From Microbacteriaceae bacterium (GTDB lineage Bacteria > Actinomycetota > Actinomycetes > Actinomycetales > Microbacteriaceae), in the NCBI GenBank assembly GCA_025464995.1, contig JAODMO010000007.1, forward strand, positions 1 to 64,000: DNA of 64,000 nucleotides. Reading direction: 5' to 3'. A program made the translations under genes and the position numbers. Numbering within the stretch: the stretch's first letter is position 1; the number at the start of each line of letters is the position of its first letter. Below the pieces are notes generated by a model. The model saw only the letters and a list, made by a program, of their open reading frames with translations, was not told the DNA's origin and did not search any database. Below are positions 1 through 8,892 of this stretch, one piece after another.

Positions 1-4
1 GTGG

Positions 5-78
5 TAGCGGGAGCGGGAATTGAACCCGCGACACCACGATTATGAGCCGTGTGCTCTAACCAACTGAGCTACCCCGCC
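5..78 (-). tRNA. tRNA-Met (CAT), elongator type
   Basis: Read on the minus strand this is a 74-nt cloverleaf: acceptor GGCGGGG, D arm GCTCAG..GAGC, anticodon loop with CAT, and T loop GGTTCAATTCC. A CCA follows directly (positions 2-4), so CCA is genome-encoded. The acceptor closes with G-U pairs at its first and last positions. It lacks the initiator features, so elongator Met is preferred over fMet; tRNA-Ile2 with a modified CAT anticodon is a less likely alternative. Confidence 0.93.
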
Positions 79-113
79 ACGGTGTCCCTCGCCGCGAAGC
101 GAATGGACAACCG

Positions 114-185
<72 letters not shown>

Positions 186-354
186 ACACACCCGACAGCA
201 GCCGAATGAACGCCGTGCCGTTTGGCACCGTAAGAGACTAGCATCCGCGGGGCGCACTCTCGCGCGCGTCGCGCCCGGGCTCCGGGATGGCGACACCTCG
301 AGTATTGCCGCGGCGGGCTACGGCTCGCTCACCCGCGGTTCTGGCCCGCGCCGT

Positions 355-366
355 TAGGGTGAAAGC
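355..366 (+). promoter_or_regulatory. Leaderless promoter -10 of the alpha-glucosidase gene
   Basis: TAGGGT at 355-360 is followed by 6 nt and the ATG at 367. This matches the TAnnnT-N6-start pattern seen at many genes here, and there is no separate Shine-Dalgarno sequence. Transcription probably starts at or next to the ATG. Confidence 0.5.
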
Positions 367-2103
367 ATGACTTCTGCCAGCGATACTTCCGTCGTGCCCG
401 CCACAGCCACCTCCCCCGGCACCGAGTGGTGGCGCAGCGCCGTGATCTACCAGATCTACCCGAGGTCGTTCGCCGACCTCACGGGTGACGGAATCGGCGA
501 TCTGCCCGGCATCACGGCCCGTCTCGACTCCCTCGCCGCCCTCGGCGTGGACGCGATCTGGCTGTCTCCGTTCTTCACGTCTCCGCAAAAGGACGCGGGC
601 TACGACGTCGCCGACTACTGCGACATCGACCCCCTCTTCGGCACCCTCGACGACTTCCAGCACATGCTGGATCGCGCGCACACGCTTGGGCTGCGCGTCA
701 TCGTCGACCTCGTGCCCAACCACACGTCCGACGCACACCGCTGGTTCCAGGAGGCGATCGCCTCCCCCGTCGGATCGCCTGAGCGCGCCCGCTACATGAT
801 CCGTGACGGCGAGGGCGCATCCGGCGAACTGGCCCCCAACAACTGGGAGTCGGTATTCGGTGGACCCGCCTGGACGCGACTCGTCGAACCCGACGGAACT
901 CCCGGGCAGTGGTACCTGCACCTCTTCGACTCCTCCCAGCCCGACCTCGACTGGCAGAACCCGTGGGTGCGCGAGCAGTTCCGCGACATCCTGCGATTCT
1001 GGCTAGACCGTGGAGTAGATGGCTTCCGTGTCGACGTTGCCCACGGGCTCATCAAGGCCGACGGCCTTCCCGACTTCACACCCGACCCTGCGGGCGGAAG
1101 CATGGGCGGCAGCACAGTCGGGGCAGAATCCGTCGGCCTCGAGCCCGGAATCAGCGATGTCGCCGACGAAGAGACGGCTCCCTTCTGGGCTCAGGATGGC
1201 GTGCACGAGATCTTCCGCGACTGGCACGAGCTGCTCGCCGAGTACCCGGGCGATCGCGTTCTCTGCGCCGAGGCGTGGGTCGAGCCGCTCACCAAGCTCG
1301 CGCGCTGGGTGCGGCCCGACGAGATGCACCAGGCGTTCAACTTCTCCTACCTCGAGACACCCTGGGCCGGACCGGCCCTGCGCCGCGTGGTCGACGACTC
1401 GATCTCGGCGTTCGCCGGAGTCGGCGCCCCGAGCACCTGGGTGCTCTCCAACCACGACGTCGTGCGCCATGCGAGCCGCCTCGCCCTCACCGCGGAGAAC
1501 CCGCAGGGCGCGGGCATCGGCCCCAATTCGGCCGGCCTGCCTGACACCGCCCTCGGATTGCACCGCGCTCGCGCGGCGACCACGCTGATGCTCGGCCTCC
1601 CGGGCAGCGCGTACGTCTACCAGGGCGAGGAGCTCGGGCTGCCCGAGGTCATCCACCTGCCCGAGTCGGCACGGCAAGACCCGACGTGGTTCCGCACGAA
1701 CGGCGAACGATACGGGCGTGACGGATGCCGCGTGCCGATCCCGTGGGAAGCGGACAGGCCCGCCTACGGGTTCAGCGCCTCGGGCGACGCCTGGCTGCCG
1801 CAACCCGACGACTGGGCCGGTTACGCCCGCGACGCGCAGGTCGGCGTCGAGGGCAGCACGCTCGAGTTGTACCGCGAGCTGCTGCGGCTGCGACGCGAGA
1901 GCATGCTCGGCATGGGCGCTCTCGAGTGGCTCGCCGGCTACCCGGAGGAGGTCGTCGCGTTCACCAACGCGGGCGTGACCGTGATCGCGAACACCGGGCA
2001 GGACACCGTGGAGCTTCCTGCCGGCAGCGTGCTTGTCGCGAGCGGACCGGTGGCCGGCAACATCCTGCCTGCCGACACGACGGTCTGGCTGATCGCAGAC
2101 TAG
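367..2103 (+). CDS. GH13 alpha-glucosidase / oligo-1,6-glucosidase
   Basis: This 578-residue cytoplasmic enzyme (no signal peptide) should hydrolyse alpha-linked glucosides such as maltose, isomaltose or trehalose-like oligosaccharides. The GH13 motifs are all present: VVDLVPNH-type region I (VIVDLVPNHTS), GFRVDVAH with nucleophile Asp223, CAEAW with acid/base Glu302, and SNHDV with Asp364. The N-terminal WWRSAVIYQIYPRSF block and LxGDGIGDLPGI are typical of the oligo-1,6-glucosidase branch. Length fits the family. It stands alone, with a leaderless-type promoter before it and a strong hairpin after it. The LacI regulator 3 kb away could control it, but nothing in the sequence shows this. Substrate preference within GH13 cannot be read reliably. 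Confidence 0.93.
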   Translation: MTSASDTSVVPATATSPGTEWWRSAVIYQIYPRSFADLTGDGIGDLPGITARLDSLAALGVDAIWLSPFFTSPQKDAGYDVADYCDIDPLFGTLDDFQHMLDRAHTLGLRVIVDLVPNHTSDAHRWFQEAIASPVGSPERARYMIRDGEGASGELAPNNWESVFGGPAWTRLVEPDGTPGQWYLHLFDSSQPDLDWQNPWVREQFRDILRFWLDRGVDGFRVDVAHGLIKADGLPDFTPDPAGGSMGGSTVGAESVGLEPGISDVADEETAPFWAQDGVHEIFRDWHELLAEYPGDRVLCAEAWVEPLTKLARWVRPDEMHQAFNFSYLETPWAGPALRRVVDDSISAFAGVGAPSTWVLSNHDVVRHASRLALTAENPQGAGIGPNSAGLPDTALGLHRARAATTLMLGLPGSAYVYQGEELGLPEVIHLPESARQDPTWFRTNGERYGRDGCRVPIPWEADRPAYGFSASGDAWLPQPDDWAGYARDAQVGVEGSTLELYRELLRLRRESMLGMGALEWLAGYPEEVVAFTNAGVTVIANTGQDTVELPAGSVLVASGPVAGNILPADTTVWLIAD

Positions 2104-2117
2104 AGGCGGCAAAGACA

Positions 2118-2156
2118 AACGGCTCCCGCCGGCGCTGAGCGCTGGCGGGAGCCGTT
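2118..2156. terminator. Bidirectional hairpin terminator
   Basis: AACGGCTCCCGCC at 2118-2130 pairs with GGCGGGAGCCGTT at 2144-2156, giving a 13-bp perfect stem with a partly paired interior. It sits between two convergent genes, the alpha-glucosidase and the M23 peptidase, and probably terminates both. Confidence 0.8.
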
Positions 2157-2166
2157 CTCACGTGTG

Positions 2167-3357
2167 TCAGTTGGCGTTGGCCGTGAGCCAGGCGAACGGG
2201 TCGACCGGCTTGCCGTCGACGCGGATCTCGAGGTGCAGGTGGGCACCCGTGGACGCGCCAGTCGATCCGACGAGACCGATGAGGTCTCCGACCTTGACGG
2301 CCTGTCCCGCACTGAGGGGGCTCGATCCGGTGATCATATGGCCGTAGACGCTCTCGATCTTCTGGCCGTCGATGACGTGGTCGAGGTAGACGTGCTGGCC
2401 GAAGCTGCCACCGAACGTGGCCTCCTTGACGACACCGTCGGCGACCGCGTAGATCGGGGTGCCCATGCCGGGAGTGAAGTCGACGCCGTTGTGGTGGCTC
2501 GAACAGCCGCGACACGGCGCGACCCGGTCGCCGTAGCCCGAGCTGATGGGAGTGGCGTAGGGGAATGGCCAGCGGGTGGTTCCCGCCGTCGGAGAGAAGG
2601 TGTGGATGCGCGTGCCGTACTTCTCGCGCAGCACCTCGGAGTAGCTCGTCACCGTGAAGGAGTCCCGGGCCGCGGCGGCGACGGACGCATTGGCATCGAC
2701 GGTGACCTTTTGCACCTCGCCGGTCGAGGCCGAGGTGCTGACGACGCCCGCGGGGTCTTCAGCCGCGAAGGTGATGAAGGCGTTGGCCGGCACGGTGGTT
2801 CCGACGAGCAAGACGGCGGAGAACAGCATCGCCGTCATGGAGAGGAGCGTCGAGGCCGGACGCGGTCCGCGACGCGTGGGCGCAACGCCGGCCGACTCTG
2901 AGGCGGCAGCGGCAGCGCGCGACGCCTTCGCCTTACGCGACTTGTCGGACCGCGACTTGGGAGCGCGGCTCTTTGCGGAGGCGGGCTTCTCGCGACGCGA
3001 GCGCTTGACCCAGCGGCTGCCCCGAACCGTGCCGTCGACAAGCGGAATGGCCTCGGGGTGCACGGTCGCCTCGGGCGCCTCGAACAGCACGGCGAGGAAC
3101 GGATCGTCTGCGGGGGCGGCGGTCACGGTCTCGGCGGAGACGGATGCCTCGATGGAGGCGGGGCGGATCACAGGCTCTCCGCCCATGAGTGCCTCGACGG
3201 GAAGTTCGGTCACCGATGCCTCGACGGCCATCGGCAGTGCGGCAAAGAAGCCGACCTCGGTCGGCTTCGGGGTTTGTACGGGCGGCGTCAGTTTGCCTGA
3301 GGCCTCGAGTTCGCGCAGTTGGCGGCGCGTCAATGGTGCGGGTGTTTCGGGGGTCAC
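2167..3357 (-). CDS. M23 family peptidoglycan metallopeptidase (membrane-anchored)
   Basis: The 396-residue protein cleaves peptidoglycan cross-bridges or stem peptides outside the membrane. The first ~185 residues are Pro/Ala/Lys/Arg-rich and cytoplasmic. A transmembrane segment follows (TLLSMTAMLFSAVLLVGTT region), then an extracellular linker and a C-terminal LytM domain with zinc ligands His289 and Asp293 (HHNGVDF) and the HLH motif at 373-375. I chose GTG 3357 because a 22-codon ORF with a good ribosome site ends exactly on it (GTGA overlap). A GTG at 3414 in the same frame would add 19 residues but has no comparable ribosome site. Confidence 0.9.
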   Translation of the reverse strand: MTPETPAPLTRRQLRELEASGKLTPPVQTPKPTEVGFFAALPMAVEASVTELPVEALMGGEPVIRPASIEASVSAETVTAAPADDPFLAVLFEAPEATVHPEAIPLVDGTVRGSRWVKRSRREKPASAKSRAPKSRSDKSRKAKASRAAAAASESAGVAPTRRGPRPASTLLSMTAMLFSAVLLVGTTVPANAFITFAAEDPAGVVSTSASTGEVQKVTVDANASVAAAARDSFTVTSYSEVLREKYGTRIHTFSPTAGTTRWPFPYATPISSGYGDRVAPCRGCSSHHNGVDFTPGMGTPIYAVADGVVKEATFGGSFGQHVYLDHVIDGQKIESVYGHMITGSSPLSAGQAVKVGDLIGLVGSTGASTGAHLHLEIRVDGKPVDPFAWLTANAN

Positions 3358-3422
3358 GAAGTGGCCACCCCTGACGTCTTGACGATTTCGGCGCGCACAA
3401 CGACGTCTAGACACAGAGTCAT
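3354..3422 (-). CDS. 22-residue upstream ORF coupled to the M23 peptidase
   Basis: AGAGGAG lies 8 nt before an ATG at 3422. The frame runs 22 codons (MTLCLDVVVRAEIV...) and its TGA overlaps the GTG of the M23 gene as GTGA. The ribosome site is the best one in this leader, so ribosomes probably enter here and restart on the peptidase gene. One cysteine is the fourth residue. No homologue is recognised; it may be a regulatory leader peptide or simply a coupling device. Confidence 0.5.
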   Translation of the reverse strand: MTLCLDVVVRAEIVKTSGVATS

Positions 3423-3483
3423 CGCGGGTTCTCCTCTAAAAAGCTGCCAAATGCCCTGCGGCCGGCTCTATTTCTTCGGGTGG

Positions 3484-3515
3484 GTTACCGGGAGGCAGAC
3501 GTGCCCGCAGGTAAC
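3484..3515 (-). other. Imperfect hairpin in the M23 leader
   Basis: GTTACC (3484-3489) pairs with GGTAAC (3510-3515), and an inner GGCA/TGCC pairs around a 4-nt loop, with a 4-nt internal bulge on each side. It lies between the inositol-phosphatase stop and the M23 upstream ORF. It lacks a U run and could be an mRNA leader structure or a weak terminator. Confidence 0.35.
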
Positions 3516-3562
3516 GGATAGGTAAACATTATCTGCAAACGCATGATCTTTCCACCCCGCGA

Positions 3563-4366
3563 CTACCACACGGCCAACTCGACGAGCGTTTTCTCCAGAA
3601 CACGGGCGAGTCCCGGTGGGGCGGCGAGGAGGAATTCGGCGCTCGCGGCGGCGCCATCCAGGCCGGTGACGACCCCGCCTGCCTCTCGCACGACGAGCGC
3701 GGCGGCGGCGTGATCCCACGGCTGGAGCCCGCGCTCGAAAAAGCCGTTCAGGCGGCCGTTTGCCACCGCACAGATGTCGAGCGAGGCGGCACCGAACCTC
3801 CGGATGTCACGCACCTCGGGCAGCAGTGCGGCGATGACCGCACCCTGTCGGCCGCGGGTGGCCGAGTCGTAGCCGAAGCCGGTGCCGACGAGAGCCTGAT
3901 CGAGTGAGGCACTGTCGGCAATGTCAAGCTGTTGATTTCCCGAGAACGCTCCGCCGCCGTCGGTCGCGGTGTAGATCTCGCCGTTGACAGGGTTCGCGAC
4001 GCAGCCCGCGAGCGCCCGCCACGTGCGGGGGTCGGGATCGCCCTCGACGACGGCGATGCTCACCGCCCAGTGGGGAATGCCGTACAGGTAGTTGACGGTG
4101 CCGTCGATCGGATCGACGACCCAGGTGAGACCGCTTGTGCCGGCATCCGCCTCGCCCTCCTCGCCCAGGAAGCCGTCGTCGGGCCTCGCGTCGGCGAGCA
4201 GGCCGCGGATGAGCGCTTCGGTCTCCCGGTCGGCCATGGTGACGACGTCGACCGGGCTCGACTTCGATCCGGCCACCTCGACGCCCTCGATGCGGCGCCG
4301 GTGGGCGAGTTGCCCGCCGGCGATCACGGCGGCTCGGGCAATGCTGAGAAGGTCTGCGTGGCTCAT
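3563..4366 (-). CDS. Inositol monophosphatase family protein
   Basis: This 267-residue Mg2+-dependent phosphatase belongs to the IMPase/FBPase/CysQ fold. Metal-binding motifs are visible: GEEGE around residue 75, WVVDPIDGTVNYLYG (the DPxDGT signature) around 85-100, and PWDHAAAALVVREAGG near residue 220. Substrates in the family include inositol-1-phosphate, histidinol phosphate and PAP, and cannot be assigned here. The start at 4366 has TAGCCT 5 nt before the ATG and no Shine-Dalgarno, so it is probably leaderless. A longer frame to 4492 lacks family similarity. Confidence 0.88.
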   Translation of the reverse strand: MSHADLLSIARAAVIAGGQLAHRRRIEGVEVAGSKSSPVDVVTMADRETEALIRGLLADARPDDGFLGEEGEADAGTSGLTWVVDPIDGTVNYLYGIPHWAVSIAVVEGDPDPRTWRALAGCVANPVNGEIYTATDGGGAFSGNQQLDIADSASLDQALVGTGFGYDSATRGRQGAVIAALLPEVRDIRRFGAASLDICAVANGRLNGFFERGLQPWDHAAAALVVREAGGVVTGLDGAAASAEFLLAAPPGLARVLEKTLVELAVW

Positions 4367-4485
4367 GCTCGAGGCTAACGCGAGCCGCCGCGCCGGCCCA
4401 CCCCTCGATCCAGAAGCTTCACAGCCCCGCCCCCTGTTGCTCCCGTGCAGCCGCGCGTACCGTCGGCATCGGATGGAGCGTCCCC

Positions 4486-4761
4486 ATGACAATTGACAGG
4501 ATCCGCATCGACGGCAAGACCTACGTCCTGGCGCCCGGGCAGGATGTTGCGGCCCTCAAGCTCGCGATCGAGACCGCGGCCAGCGCGGGAGCGTCGTTCG
4601 TCGACTTCCTCGCCGCGGGGGGCCACGCGATCTCCGCGCTCATCTCCCCGGGGGTGTCTGTGCGCATCGAGAGCACCGAGTCCGTCGACGAGGCGCCGAG
4701 CGATGGGGCACTGGCCACACCCTTCGATCCGTCTGACGTCTCCGACTTCTACGACGTCTGA
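4486..4761 (+). CDS. Hypothetical protein, 91 aa
   Basis: The small acidic protein begins MTIDRIRIDGKTYVL and ends in an Asp/Ser-rich tail (FDPSDVSDFYDV). A predicted strand-helix pattern runs over residues 1-60, with no signal peptide or membrane segment. GGATGGAG sits 7 nt before the ATG, which supports the start. It is transcribed away from the phosphatase gene and followed by a strong hairpin. I do not recognise a family. Confidence 0.7.
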   Translation: MTIDRIRIDGKTYVLAPGQDVAALKLAIETAASAGASFVDFLAAGGHAISALISPGVSVRIESTESVDEAPSDGALATPFDPSDVSDFYDV

Positions 4762-4792
4762 GCCGCTCACCCGGTGCGGGCGTGAACGATCG

Positions 4793-4825
4793 AAAGCCCC
4801 GGAAACACTGGATCTCCGGGGCTTT
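4793..4825. terminator. Bidirectional intrinsic terminator
   Basis: AAAGCCCCGGA (4793-4803) pairs perfectly with TCCGGGGCTTT (4815-4825). With flanking T/A runs it can work both for the 91-aa gene (plus) and for tRNA-Tyr (minus). Confidence 0.88.
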
Positions 4826-4831
4826 TCTCTG

Positions 4832-4913
4832 TGGCGAGTGAGGGATTCGAACCCCCGAATGCTACGCAGTCTGATTTACAGTCAGATCCCTTTGGCCGCT
4901 TGGGTAACTCGCC
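4832..4913 (-). tRNA. tRNA-Tyr (GTA)
   Basis: Class II tRNA of 82 nt on the minus strand. Acceptor GGCGAGT pairs with ACTCGCC, the anticodon arm CTGAC/..TCAG carries GTA, and a long variable arm precedes the GGGGGTTCGAATCCC T arm. CCA is not encoded. Confidence 0.96.
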
Positions 4914-5062
4914 GTGACGCATCCGTCCACATGTAGTCATCTGACCGGAGGCGCTGAACAAGAATAGCGTGACTTTCGCCCCGTCAAAATCATGTTCACT
5001 TCGTGGCCGGGAGGGCGGGCCGGGGGCCGATAGTATCGCTGTGCCAAAGGAGGTGCCGTCGA

Positions 5063-6073
5063 GTGCCGGGTATCAATGAAGTCGCAGCCCTCGCCGGGGT
5101 CTCCACGGCCACTGTCTCGCGTGCGCTCAGCGGCAACGGCCACGTCTCCCCCGCCACGAAGACGCGCGTCAAGTCGGCCGCGCTCGAGCTGGGCTACGTG
5201 GTCTCCTCCAACGCATCGGGCCTCGCGACCGGCCGCACGAAGAACGTCGGTGTCGTCATCCCCTTCCTGAACCGCTGGTTCTTCAGCTCGGTCGTCGAGG
5301 GCGCCGAGCATTCGCTGCTCAGCCACGGCTACGACCTCACGCTCTACAACCTCAGTGGCAGCGGCGGCGAGCGGCGCAGCGTCTTCGAGCACTTTCTGCT
5401 GCGGAAGCGCGTCGACGCCGTCATCGCGATCTCGCTCGAGCTCTCGGCGAGCGAGGTCAGCAGCCTGCTCGACATGAACAAGCCGATCGTCGGCGTCGGC
5501 GGCCCGCTGCCGGGTGTGCGCACCCTGAGCATCGACGACGTGCAGGTGGCACGCCTCGCCACGGAGCACCTTCTCTCGCTCGGTCATCGCGCCATCGCCC
5601 ACATCGGCGGCAACAACGACGTCGAGCTCGACTTCCACCTGCCGACCAACCGCAGGGTCGGCTACGAGGCGGCCCTCGAGGCGGTCGGCATCCCCATCGA
5701 TCCCGAGCTGTTCGCCGAGGCCGACTTCACCTTGCAGGGCGGGTACCGCGCCGCGAAGCAGCTGCTGGGCAACCCGCGCAAGCGCCCGACTGCCGTGTTC
5801 GCGGCATCCGACGAGATGGCCATCGGAACAATCCTGGCGGCACGCGACCTCGGGCTCACGGTTCCCGGCGACGTCTCGGTCATCGGCGTCGACGACCACG
5901 AGCTCTCCGACTTCTTCGGCCTCAGCACGATCGCCCAGTTTCCGGCCGAGCAGGGTCGCAAGGCCGTCGAGATCCTGATGGACCAACTGCACCCCGGCCA
6001 CCGCGTGCCGGCAGCCAACACGCCGCTGCACTTCGAGCTCATCGTGCGCTCGAGCACGGCCCGCCCGCACTAG
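5063..6073 (+). CDS. LacI family transcriptional regulator
   Basis: The 336-residue repressor-type protein has an N-terminal HTH ([20 protein letters not shown], residues 4-23), the hinge region and a periplasmic-binding-like effector domain ([20 protein letters not shown] onward, to [10 protein letters not shown] and [12 protein letters not shown]). The ligand is probably a sugar but cannot be read. GTG 5063 is chosen because AAAGGAGG lies 9 nt upstream; a longer frame to 5003 is unlikely. It is monocistronic. The nearest sugar gene is the alpha-glucosidase at 0.4-2.1 kb. Confidence 0.92.
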   Translation: MPGINEVAALAGVSTATVSRALSGNGHVSPATKTRVKSAALELGYVVSSNASGLATGRTKNVGVVIPFLNRWFFSSVVEGAEHSLLSHGYDLTLYNLSGSGGERRSVFEHFLLRKRVDAVIAISLELSASEVSSLLDMNKPIVGVGGPLPGVRTLSIDDVQVARLATEHLLSLGHRAIAHIGGNNDVELDFHLPTNRRVGYEAALEAVGIPIDPELFAEADFTLQGGYRAAKQLLGNPRKRPTAVFAASDEMAIGTILAARDLGLTVPGDVSVIGVDDHELSDFFGLSTIAQFPAEQGRKAVEILMDQLHPGHRVPAANTPLHFELIVRSSTARPH

Positions 6074-6080
6074 CGGCGCG

Positions 6081-6845
6081 CTACTCCGCGAGCGAACGGT
6101 ACCGGCTGCCGGCGGTCGCGATCATCAGCGCGTAGTCGGGGTCGGAGTTGTAAGCGGTGATCCCGGCGAGCCAGCCCGGCTCGGTTGCCATGTCGCCGCT
6201 CGCCCGGCAGAGGTAGTTGGCGGAGGCCATGGTCGCGTCGTCGATGTTCTGCGGGTCTTCGACGCCGTCGGCGTTGGCGTCGACGTGCCAGTTGCGCCAG
6301 GTCTGCGGGATGAGCTGCATCGGGCCGACTGCGCGGTCGTAGCTCGCGTCACCGTCGACGGCGCCGGCGTCGCTGTCGGGGATGTGGGCGGTGGATGCCC
6401 CGTCGAGTGCTATCCCGACGATGGGCGGCACGGCGGTGCCGTCCCCCGCGAGCGCCGAACCGGCGTGCGTGCCGTGCCTGCTCTCCGCGTAGCCGATCGC
6501 GGCGAGCGTGTTCCACGACAGCCCGCACGAGGGCATCTGCGTCGCCTTCTCGATGGCCACGCCCGCGTACGCGGCGAGCGCCCGCTCGGGGATACCGGTC
6601 GAATCCGCCGTCTCGGCGAGCCACGAGGCGTCGACGAGGAGCGCGACACCCGGCGCCGCAGGGGCGCCGGCGGGTACGGGCGCGAGTGCCTGTTCGGCCC
6701 ACGTGGCCGGCGGAAGCGACCTCTCCGGCCCGGCGCCCGGCAGGGCCGCCGTGAGCGGCGAGAAGGCGAACCATCCGGCGGCCAGAATGGCCGCACCGGC
6801 GGCACAGATGCCGACAACTCTCCACGGGTGACGACGGTCGGGCAT
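6081..6845 (-). CDS. Lytic murein transglycosylase (SLT/MltB-like)
   Basis: The 254-residue exported or membrane-anchored enzyme has an N-terminal hydrophobic segment ([19 protein letters not shown]) followed by a transglycosylase domain. Motifs are [11 protein letters not shown], containing the catalytic-type Glu, and the [13 protein letters not shown] and [12 protein letters not shown] blocks. It should cleave glycan strands of peptidoglycan. The ATG at 6845 fits the shared divergent promoter with yajQ (TAGAAC 5 nt before). An ATG at 6860 in the same frame adds 5 residues and cannot be excluded. Confidence 0.82.
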   Translation of the reverse strand: MPDRRHPWRVVGICAAGAAILAAGWFAFSPLTAALPGAGPERSLPPATWAEQALAPVPAGAPAAPGVALLVDASWLAETADSTGIPERALAAYAGVAIEKATQMPSCGLSWNTLAAIGYAESRHGTHAGSALAGDGTAVPPIVGIALDGASTAHIPDSDAGAVDGDASYDRAVGPMQLIPQTWRNWHVDANADGVEDPQNIDDATMASANYLCRASGDMATEPGWLAGITAYNSDPDYALMIATAGSRYRSLAE

Positions 6846-6850
6846 CCCTC

Positions 6851-6866
6851 GTTCTACCATGGGGGT
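6851..6866. promoter_or_regulatory. Overlapping divergent -10 elements (transglycosylase / yajQ)
   Basis: GTTCTACCAT at 6851-6860 holds a plus-strand TACCAT (6855-6860) 6 nt before the yajQ ATG. It also holds a minus-strand TAGAAC (6851-6856) 5 nt before the 6845 ATG. The two hexamers share the central TA. Confidence 0.45.
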
Positions 6867-7355
6867 ATGGCAGACCCCACATTCGACATCGTCAGCAAGG
6901 TCGACAAGATGGAGGCGGACAACGCCGTCAACCAGGCCCAGAAGGAGATAGCCCAGCGCTACGACTTCAAGGGCGTCGGCGCCTCCATCGAATGGAGCGG
7001 CGAGAAGCTGCTTCTGAAGGCGAGCGCCGAAGACCGGGTGAAGGCCGTGCTCGAGGTGCTGGAGGCGAAGTTCATCAAGCGAGGCATCCCGCTGCGGAGC
7101 CTCGACACGGGCGAGCCGTTCCCGAGCGGCAAGGAGTACCGCATCGAGGTGTCGCTCAAGAACGGCATCTCGTCGGAGGACGCGAAGAAGGTCAGCAAGA
7201 TCATCCGCGACGAGGCTCCGAAGGGCGTCAAGTCGCAGATCCAGGGCGACGAGCTCCGCGTCACGTCGAAGAGCCGTGACGACCTGCAGGCCGTGATGGC
7301 GCTGCTGAAGGGCAAAGACCTCGACGTCGCACTGCAGTTCGTCAACTTCCGTTAG
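6867..7355 (+). CDS. yajQ: YajQ family nucleotide-binding protein
   Basis: The 162-residue protein is full length and conserved: [13 protein letters not shown] at the N terminus, [15 protein letters not shown], and the C-terminal LQFVNFR. The family folds as two RNP-like domains and binds nucleotides; some members bind cyclic di-GMP. The cellular role in actinobacteria is not established. The start is fixed by the conserved N terminus and by TACCAT 6 nt upstream, which is consistent with a leaderless mRNA. It is transcribed divergently from the lytic transglycosylase. Confidence 0.93.
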   Translation: MADPTFDIVSKVDKMEADNAVNQAQKEIAQRYDFKGVGASIEWSGEKLLLKASAEDRVKAVLEVLEAKFIKRGIPLRSLDTGEPFPSGKEYRIEVSLKNGISSEDAKKVSKIIRDEAPKGVKSQIQGDELRVTSKSRDDLQAVMALLKGKDLDVALQFVNFR

Positions 7356-7410
7356 CCACCGCCTCGTGGCGCCGTTCCGGCGGTCGCCGCGTCGATAGAC
7401 TGCCTGTCAA

Positions 7411-8868
7411 ATGGATATTGCTGCGAGCTGGGCCGGCGTACTCGTCGCCGTCGCCGTGGTCGACTTCATCGTGCGTCTGATCTGTCTCATCTACGTGCCG
7501 CGCAACCGCCGACCGCAGACGGCGACCGCCTGGCTCCTCGCTATCTTCTTCCTGCCGCCGTACATCGGTGTGACGCTCTTCCTGCTCCTGGGCAGCCGGC
7601 GCCTGCCGAAGGAGCGCCGTGAGAAGCAGACGGAGATCAACGCGTTCATCACCGAGACCACCGACGGCATCGAAGACGTCAGACACGACCATCCGTGGCT
7701 CGACCCCGTCGTCGAACTCAACCGCCATCTCGGCGCGATGCCGCTCGTGGGTGGCAACACCGCGCGGCTCTACGGCACGTACGACGAGACGCTTGTCGCT
7801 ATGACGGAGGCCATCGACAACGCGCACAAGTGGGTGCACGCCGAGTTCTACATCCTCGCCTACGACAAGACGACCGCTCCGTTCTTCGACGCCCTCGAGA
7901 ACGCCGTCAAGCGCGGTCTCGAGGTGCGAGTGCTCCTCGATCACGTGGCCGGCCTGCGTCAGGTGGGCTACCGCCGCACCCTGCGTCGCCTGCGCAAGTC
8001 GGGCGTGAAGTGGTCGCTCATGCTGCCCGTCCAGCCGCTGCGCGGCAGGTGGCAGCGGCCCGACCTGCGCAACCACCGCAAGATCCTCGTGCTCGACGGC
8101 AACGTGGCATTCACCGGGTCGCAGAACGTGGTCGACTCCAGTTACAACAAGAAAGGCAACCTGCGTCGCGGCCTGCACTGGAAAGACCTCATGGTGCGCT
8201 TCGAGGGCCCGATCGTGGCCGGCATCAACGCGCTGTTCGTCACCGACTGGTATTCGGAGACGAGCGAGCTGCTCATGCGTGAGGCGAGCACCATCCCGCG
8301 CCCGCGTCACCAGGAGACGCTCGACGCGCAGGTCGTGCCGAGCGGACCGGGGTTCGACGGAGAGAACAACCTGCGCCTCTTCAACTCGCTGCTGTACCTC
8401 GCGCAGGAGCGCATCATCATCACGTCGCCGTATTTCGTGCCCGACGAGTCGATGCTGTACGCCATCACCACGGCGGCGCAGAGCGGCATCGACGTGCAGC
8501 TCTTCGTCTCCGAGATCGGCGACCAGCCCGTCGTCTACCACGCGCAGCGCAGCTACTACGAAGAGCTGCTGCGGGCCGGGGTGCGCATCTGGCTCTACAA
8601 GGCGCCGACCGTGCTGCACTCGAAGTTCTTCACGATCGACGACGAGGTCGCGGTGATCGGCTCGAGCAACATGGACATGCGTTCGTTCAGCCTGAACCTC
8701 GAGATCTCGGTCATGATCCACGGCAAGTCGTTCGTCGACGACCTGCGGAAGATCGAGCAGGAATACCGCGACACGAGCCGCGAACTCTTCCTCGACGACT
8801 GGATGAAGCGACCGCGCGCCGCGGCGGTGCTCGACAACGTGGCACGGCTGACCGCGGCAGTGCAGTAG
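7411..8868 (+). CDS. cls: Cardiolipin synthase (phospholipase D family)
   Basis: This 485-residue membrane enzyme makes cardiolipin from phosphatidylglycerol. Two N-terminal membrane segments (residues ~5-27 and ~37-58, a PLDc_N region) precede two HKD catalytic motifs: NHRKILVLD (His222, Lys224, Asp229) and LHSKFFTID (His403, Lys405, Asp410). Each is followed by the GSxN block (FTGSQN, IGSSN). Length and domain order match bacterial ClsA. It is the only gene in its transcription unit, with a convergent neighbour 24 nt downstream. Confidence 0.93.
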   Translation: MDIAASWAGVLVAVAVVDFIVRLICLIYVPRNRRPQTATAWLLAIFFLPPYIGVTLFLLLGSRRLPKERREKQTEINAFITETTDGIEDVRHDHPWLDPVVELNRHLGAMPLVGGNTARLYGTYDETLVAMTEAIDNAHKWVHAEFYILAYDKTTAPFFDALENAVKRGLEVRVLLDHVAGLRQVGYRRTLRRLRKSGVKWSLMLPVQPLRGRWQRPDLRNHRKILVLDGNVAFTGSQNVVDSSYNKKGNLRRGLHWKDLMVRFEGPIVAGINALFVTDWYSETSELLMREASTIPRPRHQETLDAQVVPSGPGFDGENNLRLFNSLLYLAQERIIITSPYFVPDESMLYAITTAAQSGIDVQLFVSEIGDQPVVYHAQRSYYEELLRAGVRIWLYKAPTVLHSKFFTIDDEVAVIGSSNMDMRSFSLNLEISVMIHGKSFVDDLRKIEQEYRDTSRELFLDDWMKRPRAAAVLDNVARLTAAVQ

Positions 8869-8892
8869 CCCGGTCGCCGCACCCCTCGTCGC

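Noticed and set aside
3354-3414. M23 peptidase starting at GTG 3414
   Set aside because: Possible, but that start has no ribosome site, while the 22-codon ORF with AGGAG overlaps the GTG at 3357.
3423-3562. Cyclic di-AMP type riboswitch before the M23 peptidase
   Set aside because: Cell-wall hydrolase genes often carry this riboswitch in actinobacteria, so I looked for it. The leader is short and the conserved core blocks are not visible, so only a hairpin is reported.
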